Source: CAZKBP01 sp964551015 (GTDB taxonomy: Bacteria > Bacteroidota > Bacteroidia > Cytophagales > Microscillaceae). From it: a DNA stretch of 64,000 nucleotides. The notes under the pieces were generated by a model. That model was given only the letters and a program-made list of their open reading frames with translations, ran no database searches and had not been told where the DNA came from. How positions within the stretch are numbered: position 1 is the stretch's first letter; each line of letters starts with the position of its first letter. This document shows positions 1-8,176 of this stretch, piece after piece. A program made the position numbers and the translations under genes. Location: contig CAZKBP010000002.1 of NCBI GenBank assembly GCA_964551015.1, positions 62,001-126,000 on the forward strand. Direction: 5' to 3'.

Positions 1-1119
1 ATAGCCAATTTTGTATGAACTGAGCGATTGGTTAGCATCATAATTTAAAGGTAAATCCTTGACGCTCAAATCTTCGCCATCTGGCCCGTAGATATGATTA
101 AGTACCAAAATAGCATCCTCTGCATCTCGGCAGAGTGGTCCGATTTTGTCCATCGACCAACTCAAAGCCATGGCTCCGGCTCGGCTCACTCGTCCAAAAG
201 TAGGTCTTAATCCAGTGACGCCACAAACCGTGGAGGGCGATACAATAGATCCCAAGGTTTCTGTACCAATGGCAAAAGGAACCAAACCCGCCGACACCGC
301 TGAGGCTGATCCTGCCGAAGAACCACTTGATCCTTGTTCGGTATTCCAAGGGTTACGCGTCATCCCGCCAAACCACACATCTCCCCATGCCAAAGCTCCC
401 ATGGTGAGTTTGGCGACCAGCACTGCCCCCGCTTCTTCTAATTTTTTGACTACGGCAGCATCTTGATCAATCATCTGGTTTTGGAAAGGGGTTGCTCCCC
501 AGGTAGTTTTATAGTTTTTGGTGGCTAGCAAATCTTTAATGCCATAAGGAATTCCGTGTAAAGGCCCACGATAATTGCCAGCTTTGATTTCTTCATCTGC
601 GCGTTGCGCTTGTTTTAGCGCTAAATCTTCGGTAAGCGTGATGACGCAGTGAAGCTGAGGATCAAATTTTTTGAGCCGATCTAGAAAAAACTCGGTCAAT
701 GCTACAGAAGTAATCTGTTGATTTTTGAGTAAAGAAGCTAATTCTCTAATGGTATAAAAGGCGAGTTCGTCTCGGTTTTTAGGCATTTTTACCTGAGCCA
801 ACTCATCCCAGCGAAACCCTTGATCGGGAATCTCCAGAGTATGTCCAGGAGGGATCGGATCAAAGACCAAAGCAGGTGCTACGCTATTATCAATGGAGAT
901 TTTACGGTTATTTTCAAAGTTGACACGTTGCTCTTCTAAGCCTCCCAACATAGAATCTACTTCGGCCGTACTGAATTCCAGCCCCATGAGCTTTTCGGCT
1001 TCTTTAACTACCTGAGCCGTAATGGCTCTATCATCTAAGCTTTTGCTGAGGAAAGCGCCGAGTATAAAGCTTAGGGAGAAACCCAGCCACAGAGAAGTTT
1101 TTTGTACTTGTTTTTTCAT
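1..1119 (-). CDS. Amidase-signature family hydrolase, 3' end outside window
   Basis: The first 373 codons lie in the window and the gene runs off its left edge. It hydrolyses an amide bond in a GatA/fatty-acid-amide-hydrolase-like fold. The amidase signature is clear: catalytic Lys195 in GIPYGIKD, and the Ser-rich GSSGSSAGSAS loop at residues 263-273 that holds the cis-Ser and the nucleophile. The N-terminus is MKKQVQKTSLWLGFSLSFI, one hydrophobic segment, so the enzyme is probably exported or membrane anchored, unlike cytoplasmic GatA. About 120 residues precede the amidase core, a layout seen in exported Bacteroidota amidases. No gat genes are adjacent, so a role in Glu-tRNA amidation is unlikely. 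The substrate cannot be told from sequence. Confidence 0.9.
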   Translation of the reverse strand, partial: MKKQVQKTSLWLGFSLSFILGAFLSKSLDDRAITAQVVKEAEKLMGLEFSTAEVDSMLGGLEEQRVNFENNRKISIDNSVAPALVFDPIPPGHTLEIPDQGFRWDELAQVKMPKNRDELAFYTIRELASLLKNQQITSVALTEFFLDRLKKFDPQLHCVITLTEDLALKQAQRADEEIKAGNYRGPLHGIPYGIKDLLATKNYKTTWGATPFQNQMIDQDAAVVKKLEEAGAVLVAKLTMGALAWGDVWFGGMTRNPWNTEQGSSGSSAGSASAVSAGLVPFAIGTETLGSIVSPSTVCGVTGLRPTFGRVSRAGAMALSWSMDKIGPLCRDAEDAILVLNHIYGPDGEDLSVKDLPLNYDANQSLSSYKIGY

Positions 1120-1308
1120 AGAACCTTTTATTTTGTTTTGAAAATTAAACAAAAGCATTTACATAAAAAATTAAAAATACTTTCTTTGTAAATGTAGGTA
1201 ACAGGCTAACCCCTGTATTTTTACCCAAAATGGAGGAAATAGCCCCGAATTTGCCTTTTTGGTCTGTTATCGAGCTGTTAAACCTAAGAAGGGAATATAC
1301 CTTTTTCG

Positions 1309-1316
1309 TATCTTTG
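1309..1316 (+). promoter_or_regulatory. Candidate -7 element (TATCTTTG) before the sensor kinase
   Basis: TATCTTTG fits the Bacteroidota TAnnTTTG -7 consensus and ends six bases before the ATG at 1322. That would give a nearly leaderless mRNA. No good TTG appears at the -33 position, so this is weak. Confidence 0.3.
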
Positions 1317-1321
1317 AAAGA

Positions 1322-2575
1322 ATGAAGAAAAAAAGAATCGTCTATATTATCGCTATCTCCGCGTTTTCATTGGTTGGTTTGGTGATCTTACAAATCAACT
1401 GGATTCTTCATGCGGCCAAGTTGAGAGAATCTCAACTCAAGCACCGCGTCACGATGGCTACTTATCGCATCGGGATGAAACTGCGCAACGATAGCCTCAC
1501 GATTGCGCGTATTAGCCAACGTTTGTCCGAAAATGATGGCGAAAAACTGAGCATCCATATCGATGAAATAGACGAAAAGAAAATCGATCAACTCCTGAAA
1601 AGCGAATTCCGCTACCATCACGTTAATCTCAATTATCGTTTTGAGATTGTAGATAAAAACAATCAGAACTATGCCTCCACCTGTGAAATGGGGCTGGATT
1701 CCCACGGCCTATGTCTCGAGTCTATTTTCAAGCCACAGAAAGCAGAATTGAGAGTTTTCTTCCTCAACAAAAATCAATACATATTCGCGCAAATGCGCTG
1801 GATGTTGCTTGCCTCCTTCATTTTGATTTCGCTGGTAATCGCTTGTTTCATCCTGACCATCCGTACCATCTGGACGCAGAAGCGACTCTCAGAGATGACC
1901 TCGGATTTTATCAACAACATGACCCACGAACTCAAGACGCCCATCTCTACCGTGTCTTTGGCTAGTAATATGCTTCGCAGGAATAAGATTCTAGATAATC
2001 GTGAGAAAATCATTCACTATTCTGGCATCATTCACGAAGAGAATCGGAAGTTACAAACGCAAGTAGAGCAAGTACTCAGGATTGCCAAGTTGGAAAGAGG
2101 AGATTTTAGCTTAAATAAAGAACCGATCAATATTCACGAGGTAATTCAGCAGGCCATCAGCAGTATCGAGTTGCAAGTCAACAGTCGTAATGGTCAAATT
2201 AGCTGCTATTTGAATGCGCTCAAACAGGAAATCAAGGCAGATGTTAATCATCTTACTAACGTAATTTCCAACTTGTTAGATAATGCGAACAAATATTCTC
2301 CCAATTCGCCAGAGATCACGATTAGCACACACGACCGCGAAGACGGCGTGGTTATTTCCGTAGAAGACAAGGGGATCGGTATGAGCAAGGACAAGCAAAA
2401 GTATATTTTTGATAAATTTTATCGGGTTTCTACGGGCAACATTCACGACGTCAAAGGTTTTGGCTTGGGGCTCGCTTACGTGAAAATGATGGTAGATGCA
2501 CACAAAGGCAACATCAACCTGAATAGCGAGCTAGGTAAAGGTAGTCGCTTTGACATCTTCTTGCCTTATACCTAG
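1322..2575 (+). CDS. Membrane sensor histidine kinase (RprX-like)
   Basis: Inner-membrane sensor kinase of a two-component system with the response regulator 156 bases downstream. It has TM1 at residues 7-27, a periplasmic sensor region of about 130 residues, TM2 near 160-181, then HisKA with phospho-acceptor His202 in NNMTHELKTP. The HATPase domain shows the N box (LLDNANKYS), G1 box (VEDKGIGM), F box and G2 box (GFGLGLAYV). I chose ATG 1322 (MKKKRIVY) because it begins just before TM1; the open frame extends 63 bases upstream but only to a TTG. The architecture matches the RprX/RprY-type pairs of Bacteroidota. The stimulus is unknown and the sensor region shows no PAS or Cache motif I can name. 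Confidence 0.92.
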   Translation: MKKKRIVYIIAISAFSLVGLVILQINWILHAAKLRESQLKHRVTMATYRIGMKLRNDSLTIARISQRLSENDGEKLSIHIDEIDEKKIDQLLKSEFRYHHVNLNYRFEIVDKNNQNYASTCEMGLDSHGLCLESIFKPQKAELRVFFLNKNQYIFAQMRWMLLASFILISLVIACFILTIRTIWTQKRLSEMTSDFINNMTHELKTPISTVSLASNMLRRNKILDNREKIIHYSGIIHEENRKLQTQVEQVLRIAKLERGDFSLNKEPINIHEVIQQAISSIELQVNSRNGQISCYLNALKQEIKADVNHLTNVISNLLDNANKYSPNSPEITISTHDREDGVVISVEDKGIGMSKDKQKYIFDKFYRVSTGNIHDVKGFGLGLAYVKMMVDAHKGNINLNSELGKGSRFDIFLPYT

Positions 2576-2731
2576 TTGCAGTGATGACGAGTTGCTCAGG
2601 CGCATCCACTACAAAGTTCTGATGCCTGCAAAAAGCTTTCTAGCACTTGTTTGTAGGGCTAAATGCTTATTTTTACCCTCATTAATAACCAAGGGCTTGA
2701 AACCTACTATCTGTAACTAGTTCTTATCGCT

Positions 2732-3433
2732 ATGAAAAAAAATAAGACACATCTCTTATTGGCCGAAGACGATCTCAATCTGGGCTCACTCTTGAAAGAT
2801 TATTTAGAAATGGAAGATTTTGAGGTAAAACTCTGCCGAGACGGCGAAGAAGCGGCTCAAGCTTTCAAAGAAAAACTCTACGATATTTGTATCCTGGACG
2901 TGATGATGCCTAAAAAAGATGGCTTCACGCTGGCTAAGGACATCCGCAAAAATAACAAACACGTTCCTATTCTCTTCTTGACGGCCAAGTCTCTCAAAGA
3001 GGATAAAATAGAAGGCTTCGAGACGGGTGCAGATGATTACATCACCAAGCCTTTTGACGAAGAGGAACTGATCTACCGAATCAAGGCCATTCTGAAAAGA
3101 ACCCAAATTTCACTCGAGGACTTACCCAACGATACCCTGTTTAAGATTGGGAAATATACCTTTGACTACGCTCGTCAATCCCTCGCTATTAACGGCCAAT
3201 CTAGGCGAATGACCGCCCGCGAAAGCGAAATTCTCAAACTACTTTATCAGAAAAAGAATAATATTCTCCGACGAGAAGAAGCGTTAACCGCGATCTGGGG
3301 AGAAAATGACTATTTTCACGGGCGAAGCTTCGATGTATTCATCACCAAACTACGCAAATATCTCAAAGGCGATCCTAATGTCAAAATCGAGAATGTACAC
3401 GGGGTCGGCTTTATGCTTCTGGATGGGAATTAG
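2732..3433 (+). CDS. OmpR/PhoB-family response regulator (RprY-like)
   Basis: DNA-binding partner of the upstream kinase. The receiver domain covers residues 1-125 with the acidic pair Asp13/Asp14, phospho-acceptor Asp56 in ICILDVMMP, the conserved Thr in FLTAKS and Lys in ITKPFD. The trans_reg_C winged helix covers about 135-233, including the recognition-helix region (RSFDVFITKLRKYLK) and the terminal VHGVGFML hairpin. Length 233 residues is normal for the family. The gene follows the kinase with a 156-base gap, so the two may be cotranscribed or have separate promoters. Target genes cannot be inferred. Confidence 0.95.
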   Translation: MKKNKTHLLLAEDDLNLGSLLKDYLEMEDFEVKLCRDGEEAAQAFKEKLYDICILDVMMPKKDGFTLAKDIRKNNKHVPILFLTAKSLKEDKIEGFETGADDYITKPFDEEELIYRIKAILKRTQISLEDLPNDTLFKIGKYTFDYARQSLAINGQSRRMTARESEILKLLYQKKNNILRREEALTAIWGENDYFHGRSFDVFITKLRKYLKGDPNVKIENVHGVGFMLLDGN

Positions 3434-3544
3434 GAAATTAGTGCCTGACAAATGGCCGTGGGGAGATGCTTTGAGCATTATTTGACCCTTATTCCTAAAT
3501 AAAAGCTAAGAAATTTTTATCTGAAACCTTTGACCGGCAGGCAT

Positions 3545-4618
3545 TTAGGTCAACTTTACGCAGCTGCCTAATACACGGATGTTTTCCTGATATTTCACGA
3601 AGATTTTCTTGAGATTATCATCTTCATGGTGGCCATCTAGCTCGATATAAAACCAAGTCTTAAATTTCTCGTCTTCCCGGGCGGGGCGGCTCTCAATTTT
3701 GTTGAGGTTAATACCAAAGTCATTAAAATCTTGTAAGAAATTGGCAAGACTTCCCGTGGTATCGGGGAGTTTGGCGATAATCGTCGTTTTGTCTTTACCG
3801 CTTTTTTGATTTTTAAAATCTTTGCTGATGATGAGAAAGCGCGTTCGGTTGTTGGGGCTGTCCTCGATATTCTCAAAAAGAATCGGAATCCGATAGATTT
3901 TGGCGGCTACACTCGAGCAGATGGCGGCACAATTCGGATCTTCGGCGGCCATTTTGGCGGCTTTGGAGGTAGACTCCACGGGGACAAATTCGGTATTGCT
4001 GTCTTTAAAATACTCGCCCAAAAAGTTACGACATTGCTTAAAGGCAATTTGTCTCGAGTAGATATACTTGATATGGTCCAATTTATCGCTTTGACTCACG
4101 AAAGTAAAATGAACGGGCAGCAGAATTTCGGCTACGATTTGCACGTGTAATTCGTGGAGCAAGTCAATCGTTTCTCTTACGAAGCCTTCACGATTGTTCT
4201 CAATGGGCACTACGCCGAAGCGTGTTCGTTCGGTGGCTACACTCTCGAAGACAGAGCGAATATTTTTGAGGGGAATATAATCCGTAATCAGCCCGAATCG
4301 GCTTTCAGCCGCTTGGTGGGTAAAGCTTCCTTCTGGCCCTAGATAAGCTACGCGCTCGGGCAGCTCAAAATTACGACTAGCGGCAAAAATTTCCATAAAA
4401 ATCGCATCAATCGCCACTCGGCTTAGCATCGTTCCTTGGCTACGTTGCTCGAGGCGGTCAAGAATATTTTTTTCCCGTTCGGGTCGGTAGATAATCGCGT
4501 TGTTTAGGCGTTTAAAATCTCCTACGGCTTTGACGACCTCCATCCGCTTGGCTAGTAATTCGGCCAGTTGATTGTCAATTTCATCGATTTGTTCTCTGAA
4601 AGCCTTCAGTTCATCCAT
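3545..4618 (-). CDS. pheA: Bifunctional chorismate mutase / prephenate dehydratase
   Basis: Makes phenylpyruvate from chorismate in phenylalanine synthesis. Three domains are visible: an AroQ-type chorismate mutase helix bundle (residues 1-85, with RxxxIDxID and a KR..V pattern), prephenate dehydratase (about 90-270, starting YLGPEGSFTH, then VVPIENNREG and the catalytic Thr-Arg-Phe in NNRTRFLII), and a C-terminal ACT regulatory domain (about 275-357) with the ESRP motif that takes part in Phe feedback inhibition. The length of 357 residues is typical of fused P-proteins. It is transcribed alone: a strong hairpin separates it from the exb operon upstream. Feedback control by phenylalanine is expected from the intact ACT domain. 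Confidence 0.95.
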   Translation of the reverse strand: MDELKAFREQIDEIDNQLAELLAKRMEVVKAVGDFKRLNNAIIYRPEREKNILDRLEQRSQGTMLSRVAIDAIFMEIFAASRNFELPERVAYLGPEGSFTHQAAESRFGLITDYIPLKNIRSVFESVATERTRFGVVPIENNREGFVRETIDLLHELHVQIVAEILLPVHFTFVSQSDKLDHIKYIYSRQIAFKQCRNFLGEYFKDSNTEFVPVESTSKAAKMAAEDPNCAAICSSVAAKIYRIPILFENIEDSPNNRTRFLIISKDFKNQKSGKDKTTIIAKLPDTTGSLANFLQDFNDFGINLNKIESRPAREDEKFKTWFYIELDGHHEDDNLKKIFVKYQENIRVLGSCVKLT

Positions 4619-4651
4619 ATCTAAGCAGTTGATTCGTGGCTAAGGAAATAC

Positions 4652-4688
4652 AAAGACCTTCCCCCATTATGTGCGCAGGAAGGTCTTT
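4652..4688 (-). terminator. Hairpin terminator after the exb operon
   Basis: A perfect 11-bp inverted repeat (AAAGACCTTCC / GGAAGGTCTTT) with a 15-base loop lies 20 bases after the minus-strand exbD stop and before pheA. The T-tract on the minus strand is short (TTTGTATTT), so termination may be incomplete. Confidence 0.6.
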
Positions 4689-4707
4689 GTCTGAGGATAA
4701 TAGAATT

Positions 4708-5175
4708 TTATTGTCCGATGCTTGCTGCATCTTTGACAGAGGCATAATTTACTTTGCGGGCATCCGCCTCTCTTAGTTGGAGTTTCACATCCGTGACAAT
4801 TCCCATCTTCGCTTTTCGGTCTACTTTCATCGACATGATGATTTTATCTCTTTCTACTTCATCCAGCTTGGCTCTTTCCTCAGCCACGAAGCGAGGAATG
4901 TCTGTGGGTTCAATGAACACGTCATTGACTTGGATGCGGGGAGTTTCTCCAAATTTTTGATCCTTAGGAGGACCAATGTAGATATAACTTACCAAGGACT
5001 TATTCTCGAGCTTTTCTAGTTGAGAAGCTTTGGGAATACTCACTTGTACTAGCAAATCTGTTTCTCTCAATACGGTCGTAACCATAAAGAAGAACAACAG
5101 CATGAACACGATATCAGGCAGGGAAGCCGTGGAGATACCGGGTTGTGGTTTTTCTTTTTTACCAAATGATGCCAT
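4708..5175 (-). CDS. exbD: ExbD/TolR-family biopolymer transport protein
   Basis: Second of two ExbD-type proteins in the operon and the last gene. It is a 155-residue, single-TM periplasmic protein that with ExbB-type channels couples proton flow to TonB-like work. The TM helix spans about residues 18-38 and carries the essential Asp in SLPDIVFMLLFFF. The periplasmic part contains a short ExbD fold with conserved VTDVKLQLREA. It starts three bases after the upstream exbD stop, so the two are translationally coupled. It has no TonB neighbour here. Confidence 0.9.
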   Translation of the reverse strand: MASFGKKEKPQPGISTASLPDIVFMLLFFFMVTTVLRETDLLVQVSIPKASQLEKLENKSLVSYIYIGPPKDQKFGETPRIQVNDVFIEPTDIPRFVAEERAKLDEVERDKIIMSMKVDRKAKMGIVTDVKLQLREADARKVNYASVKDAASIGQ

Positions 5176-5178
5176 AGA

Positions 5179-5907
5179 TTAATCCTCTCCGATTTTGGTA
5201 GGTTCAGCTTCTGAAATACGCAAAGGGTACTCACGAGAAGCGTCATAATATTTTTCTATAAATAATTCCTTGCCGGAGGCGCGTGCCTTTTGATAAGCTT
5301 CTACCTCCCTTCTTTTACCCTCTCTGGCTCTCTTCTGAGCGTCAAAGTTGAGATATTCTTTCGGGCTATAGGTTTCGTTAGCCAATTGGGAAAACATTTG
5401 TACTTTCTTGATTAGTCGCTCATCTTCAATGGCGGCTTTTTCGTCAAAGTTCAAATATTCGTCCAAGCTTATTTTCAGGTATTCTGCTCTCAATTCGTGG
5501 TAAGCCGCTTTGATTTCATCTAAAACTTTGATGTAGACAGCGTACTGAGTACCGCGGTCAGTCTTGAAAGAAACCGCTGCATCTTGCGGGCTATCAGACA
5601 TTTCCTTATCACGGCCTCGGTTGTCGATAAATTCTTTGGCGGATTCGCGTAATTGTGTGATAGAAAGGGGATCTTCTTCTACAAGCAGTTGATTACGAGA
5701 GTTAACGAGTACCTTAAACACGTTGCGGTCTTTCATTTTGAACTCATTCAACTGATCATCTTCCCGTTTGGGAGGAAGGAGGATAGAAAGCCCTTTATCA
5801 GAAGCGATGGTAGTGGTTACTAGGAAAAAGATCAAGAGTAAGAAAGCAATATCCGCCATAGAACCTGCATTCACCTCTTGAGCGTCTCCTCTTTTCTTTT
5901 TTTTCAT
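5179..5907 (-). CDS. Long ExbD-like protein with an extra C-terminal region
   Basis: ExbD/TolR-type protein of 242 residues, about 90 longer than normal. The N-terminus KKKKRGDAQEVNAGSMADIAFLL positions the TM helix at about 17-37 with the conserved Asp in SMADIAF. The usual ExbD core seems to end near residue 150 (AVYIKVLDEIKAAYHELRAEY). Beyond it lies a charged, helix-rich stretch in which the motif EYLNFD occurs twice, near 152 and 189. A second ExbD follows directly, so ExbB probably works with a heteromeric ExbD pair, as reported for several Bacteroidota TonB operons. What the extra region binds is unknown. Confidence 0.85.
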   Translation of the reverse strand: MKKKKRGDAQEVNAGSMADIAFLLLIFFLVTTTIASDKGLSILLPPKREDDQLNEFKMKDRNVFKVLVNSRNQLLVEEDPLSITQLRESAKEFIDNRGRDKEMSDSPQDAAVSFKTDRGTQYAVYIKVLDEIKAAYHELRAEYLKISLDEYLNFDEKAAIEDERLIKKVQMFSQLANETYSPKEYLNFDAQKRAREGKRREVEAYQKARASGKELFIEKYYDASREYPLRISEAEPTKIGED

Positions 5908-5915
5908 AAGCGATA

Positions 5916-6350
5916 CTATTTAAAAGCTCCAGTAACTTCGGTAATAACAATTCCGATGATGGTTAATATACCTAAAGTATAGGTCAATATCAAGATACTA
6001 CCGATCGTTTGCGAAAGTGATGGGGTGATTTTAAACTTCTCGTAGACGGCTGTTACCTCATTATTAGCCAAAGCATAAGAAATTCCCCAAACAACTAAAA
6101 TCACTACGACTCCAGCGATGGTTCTTAGGATGGAGGCTGGATTAGTAATCGCAGTGAGTATAAATCCTAGGATAATACCCACGATTCCTGCAATCATCAG
6201 GGCGTATCCAGTATAAAGTCCAACGTTGGTCGCCACATTTTGCTCAGCTGGGTCAGGTCCGAAACTGGCGAACATAATCACCAGCATCAGCACACTCAGG
6301 CCAAGTATCACCGGGGCTAAAAGTTTTTTCAGTAATTCCATAAATTCCAA
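5916..6350 (-). CDS. Small four-helix membrane protein of the exb operon
   Basis: 144-residue integral membrane protein with about four TM helices (near 10-28, 44-66, 75-95 and 115-140). I do not recognise a catalytic motif. It sits between the ExbB-type and ExbD-type genes, eight bases from the next start, so it is surely cotranscribed and probably part of the same inner-membrane complex. Similar small membrane proteins sit at this place in Bacteroidota exbB-exbD-exbD operons. Function unknown. Confidence 0.8.
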   Translation of the reverse strand: MEFMELLKKLLAPVILGLSVLMLVIMFASFGPDPAEQNVATNVGLYTGYALMIAGIVGIILGFILTAITNPASILRTIAGVVVILVVWGISYALANNEVTAVYEKFKITPSLSQTIGSILILTYTLGILTIIGIVITEVTGAFK

Positions 6351-6385
6351 TTTTAGCGTTAAAGATTAAAGTAATCTGACCAGAC

Positions 6386-7207
6386 TTAGGATTGCTTTGC
6401 ACGATAAGCTACGAGTATGTCTACCAAAGCGATAGAAGCCTCTTCCATTTGTGCTACGATCGAGTCTACTTTACTCACGATGTAATTATAGAATAACTGA
6501 AGAATAATGGCTACAATCAGACCACTAACAGTCGTAATCAAGGCCACTTTAATACCACCTGCTACCAGCGATGGAGAGATATCACCTGCTGCTTCAATAG
6601 CGTCAAAAGCTTCAATCATACCGATTACTGTTCCCATGAATCCGAGCATTGGAGCCAGGGCGATGAAAAGAGAGATCCAGACCAAACCTTTTTCTAATTT
6701 AGCCATTTCTACCGAACCGTAAGAAATCACAGATTTTTCTACCATGTCAATTCCCTCAGAGTAACGCATCAGTCCCTGCATAAAAATAGATGCTACTGGA
6801 CCGCGGGTATTTTGAGCTACCTCTTTGGCAGCATCAATACCACCTGAATTAAGTGCGTCTTCAATGTTTTTGGTGAATTTCTTGGTGTTAGTCGTCGCCA
6901 GATTGAGGGTGATGATTCTTTCCAGAGCCACGGCTAGTCCTAAGATCAAACAGATAAGTACGATACTCATAAAGCCCCAGCCCCCTTCGATGAATTTTTC
7001 CTTAACGGCTTGGTGGAAAGTTTGCTCTTCGATCTGCACTTCGTCGCCGGCATCTACGACTGTTTTGTCCTCCTCTTCTACGGGCTCAGCAGGTGGTTCC
7101 TCCTCGGCCTGTTCAGTGGTCGTGTCTTCGTCCTGAGCGTAAATGAGGATCGCGTTCCCGCAGATCAAGCAGAAAGCAAGCATCAATAAAGCGAATAACT
7201 TTTTCAT
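6386..7207 (-). CDS. exbB: MotA/TolQ/ExbB proton-channel protein with signal peptide
   Basis: First gene of the operon and its proton channel subunit. The 273-residue protein begins with a signal-like segment (MKKLFALLMLAFCLI) followed by a strongly acidic, Pro/Glu-rich periplasmic spacer (residues 28-60), then the ExbB domain: TM near 77-97, a long cytoplasmic loop (KFTKNIEDALNSGG...), and the TM pair near 170-250 with the conserved APMLGFMGTVIGMIEAF and LITTVSGLIVAI motifs. The N-terminal extension is common in Bacteroidota ExbB. The partner ExbD genes follow directly. Promoter not identified with certainty; 969 bases of non-coding DNA lie upstream. Confidence 0.92.
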   Translation of the reverse strand: MKKLFALLMLAFCLICGNAILIYAQDEDTTTEQAEEEPPAEPVEEEDKTVVDAGDEVQIEEQTFHQAVKEKFIEGGWGFMSIVLICLILGLAVALERIITLNLATTNTKKFTKNIEDALNSGGIDAAKEVAQNTRGPVASIFMQGLMRYSEGIDMVEKSVISYGSVEMAKLEKGLVWISLFIALAPMLGFMGTVIGMIEAFDAIEAAGDISPSLVAGGIKVALITTVSGLIVAIILQLFYNYIVSKVDSIVAQMEEASIALVDILVAYRAKQS

Positions 7208-8176
7208 AAGTCTAATTTTTACAGTTCTAACTTGGATTTAAAGAGTAAAAAGATTTTGGATTTAGATTTGTAATTGTGTTCTAGTTCAACCTCAAAGGTT
7301 CCTGAAAATAAAGTGAGAATGGCCTAGGAATATTCTTCTTAAAACCATATCCTTTCTAGAAAAAGTCAATTATTTCTCACAAAATAATCTTTTGTGTACA
7401 AAAACTACACGTTAATTTAAACTTTGCTACAATATTTGATCGTAGTATACAGTTACATCTTTCGAGACAAATATATGCAAAATATTTAGATACCTAATTT
7501 TAGAGTTATTTTTTTTTGAAGATTCCAAATCTGCACCTCTTCCGACTAACCGTTGTTTCCACTAGGCTTCTCTCCATTCATCTGTATCTTTCCTTTTGTG
7601 CTAATTGTTAATTTGGGTTGTAAGGTAATATAATCGCCTTGTAAATCAATATTTCGATTATCTTTTTTTAGAAAATTGGTAATCCGTGACCGATTTGGAG
7701 GGTATTTGCACTAAATTTGCTAAGTAACTAAGCACTATATGCTATTATTCAAGACTCAGGGAGTGTTTCTTTCAAATCAAAGTGTTTTTGGTAGCTAGGA
7801 TGCCTATCAAGGCTTCAGTTTGCTCTCTTGGAGCATCAGACGCAAGCAAGTTGTCTTTTTGTGTACCTTCTAGCTACCTCATCGTGAAGCCGCATAAGCA
7901 GGGGAGCAGCTTCATTTCAAATACACTCAAACCCACTCCTGAATCAGCACTCATCAAGTTAGAGGCTTTACTAAGAGCACCTTACTTGTGATAGATGACT
8001 CATCCAGCCTCCATGACATTTAGCTAGATCGGACTAAGAAAATAAAAACAAGCCATCGGCTCCTTTTCGAAGGAAAAATATAAATGGTCTCTTGTCCTAA
8101 AAAAAGCCTGTAAAATTAGTTATTCATAAAAGACTTTTTGTAATTTCAGTGCCCGAAAACAGCAGTTTCCGATCTG
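7208..8176. other. 969-base gap between divergent genes
   Basis: No convincing gene. The stretch 7208-7520 is very AT-rich and must hold the minus-strand exb promoter; CAAATATA at 7468-7475 reads TATATTTG on the minus strand and is one candidate -7 box. TAAATTTG at 7712-7719 is a plus-strand -7 candidate that could drive a short transcript. An open frame of 69 codons (7782-7991) starts at TTG and does not look like protein. Upstream of the kinase at 8177 I see no clear promoter. Confidence 0.5.

Noticed and set aside
146..466. 106-codon frame on the plus strand
   Set aside because: It is the antisense of the amidase gene, which shows the true catalytic motifs on the minus strand.
7782..7991. 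69-codon frame in the large gap
   Set aside because: TTG start and a random-looking, Ser/Lys-rich product without domain features.
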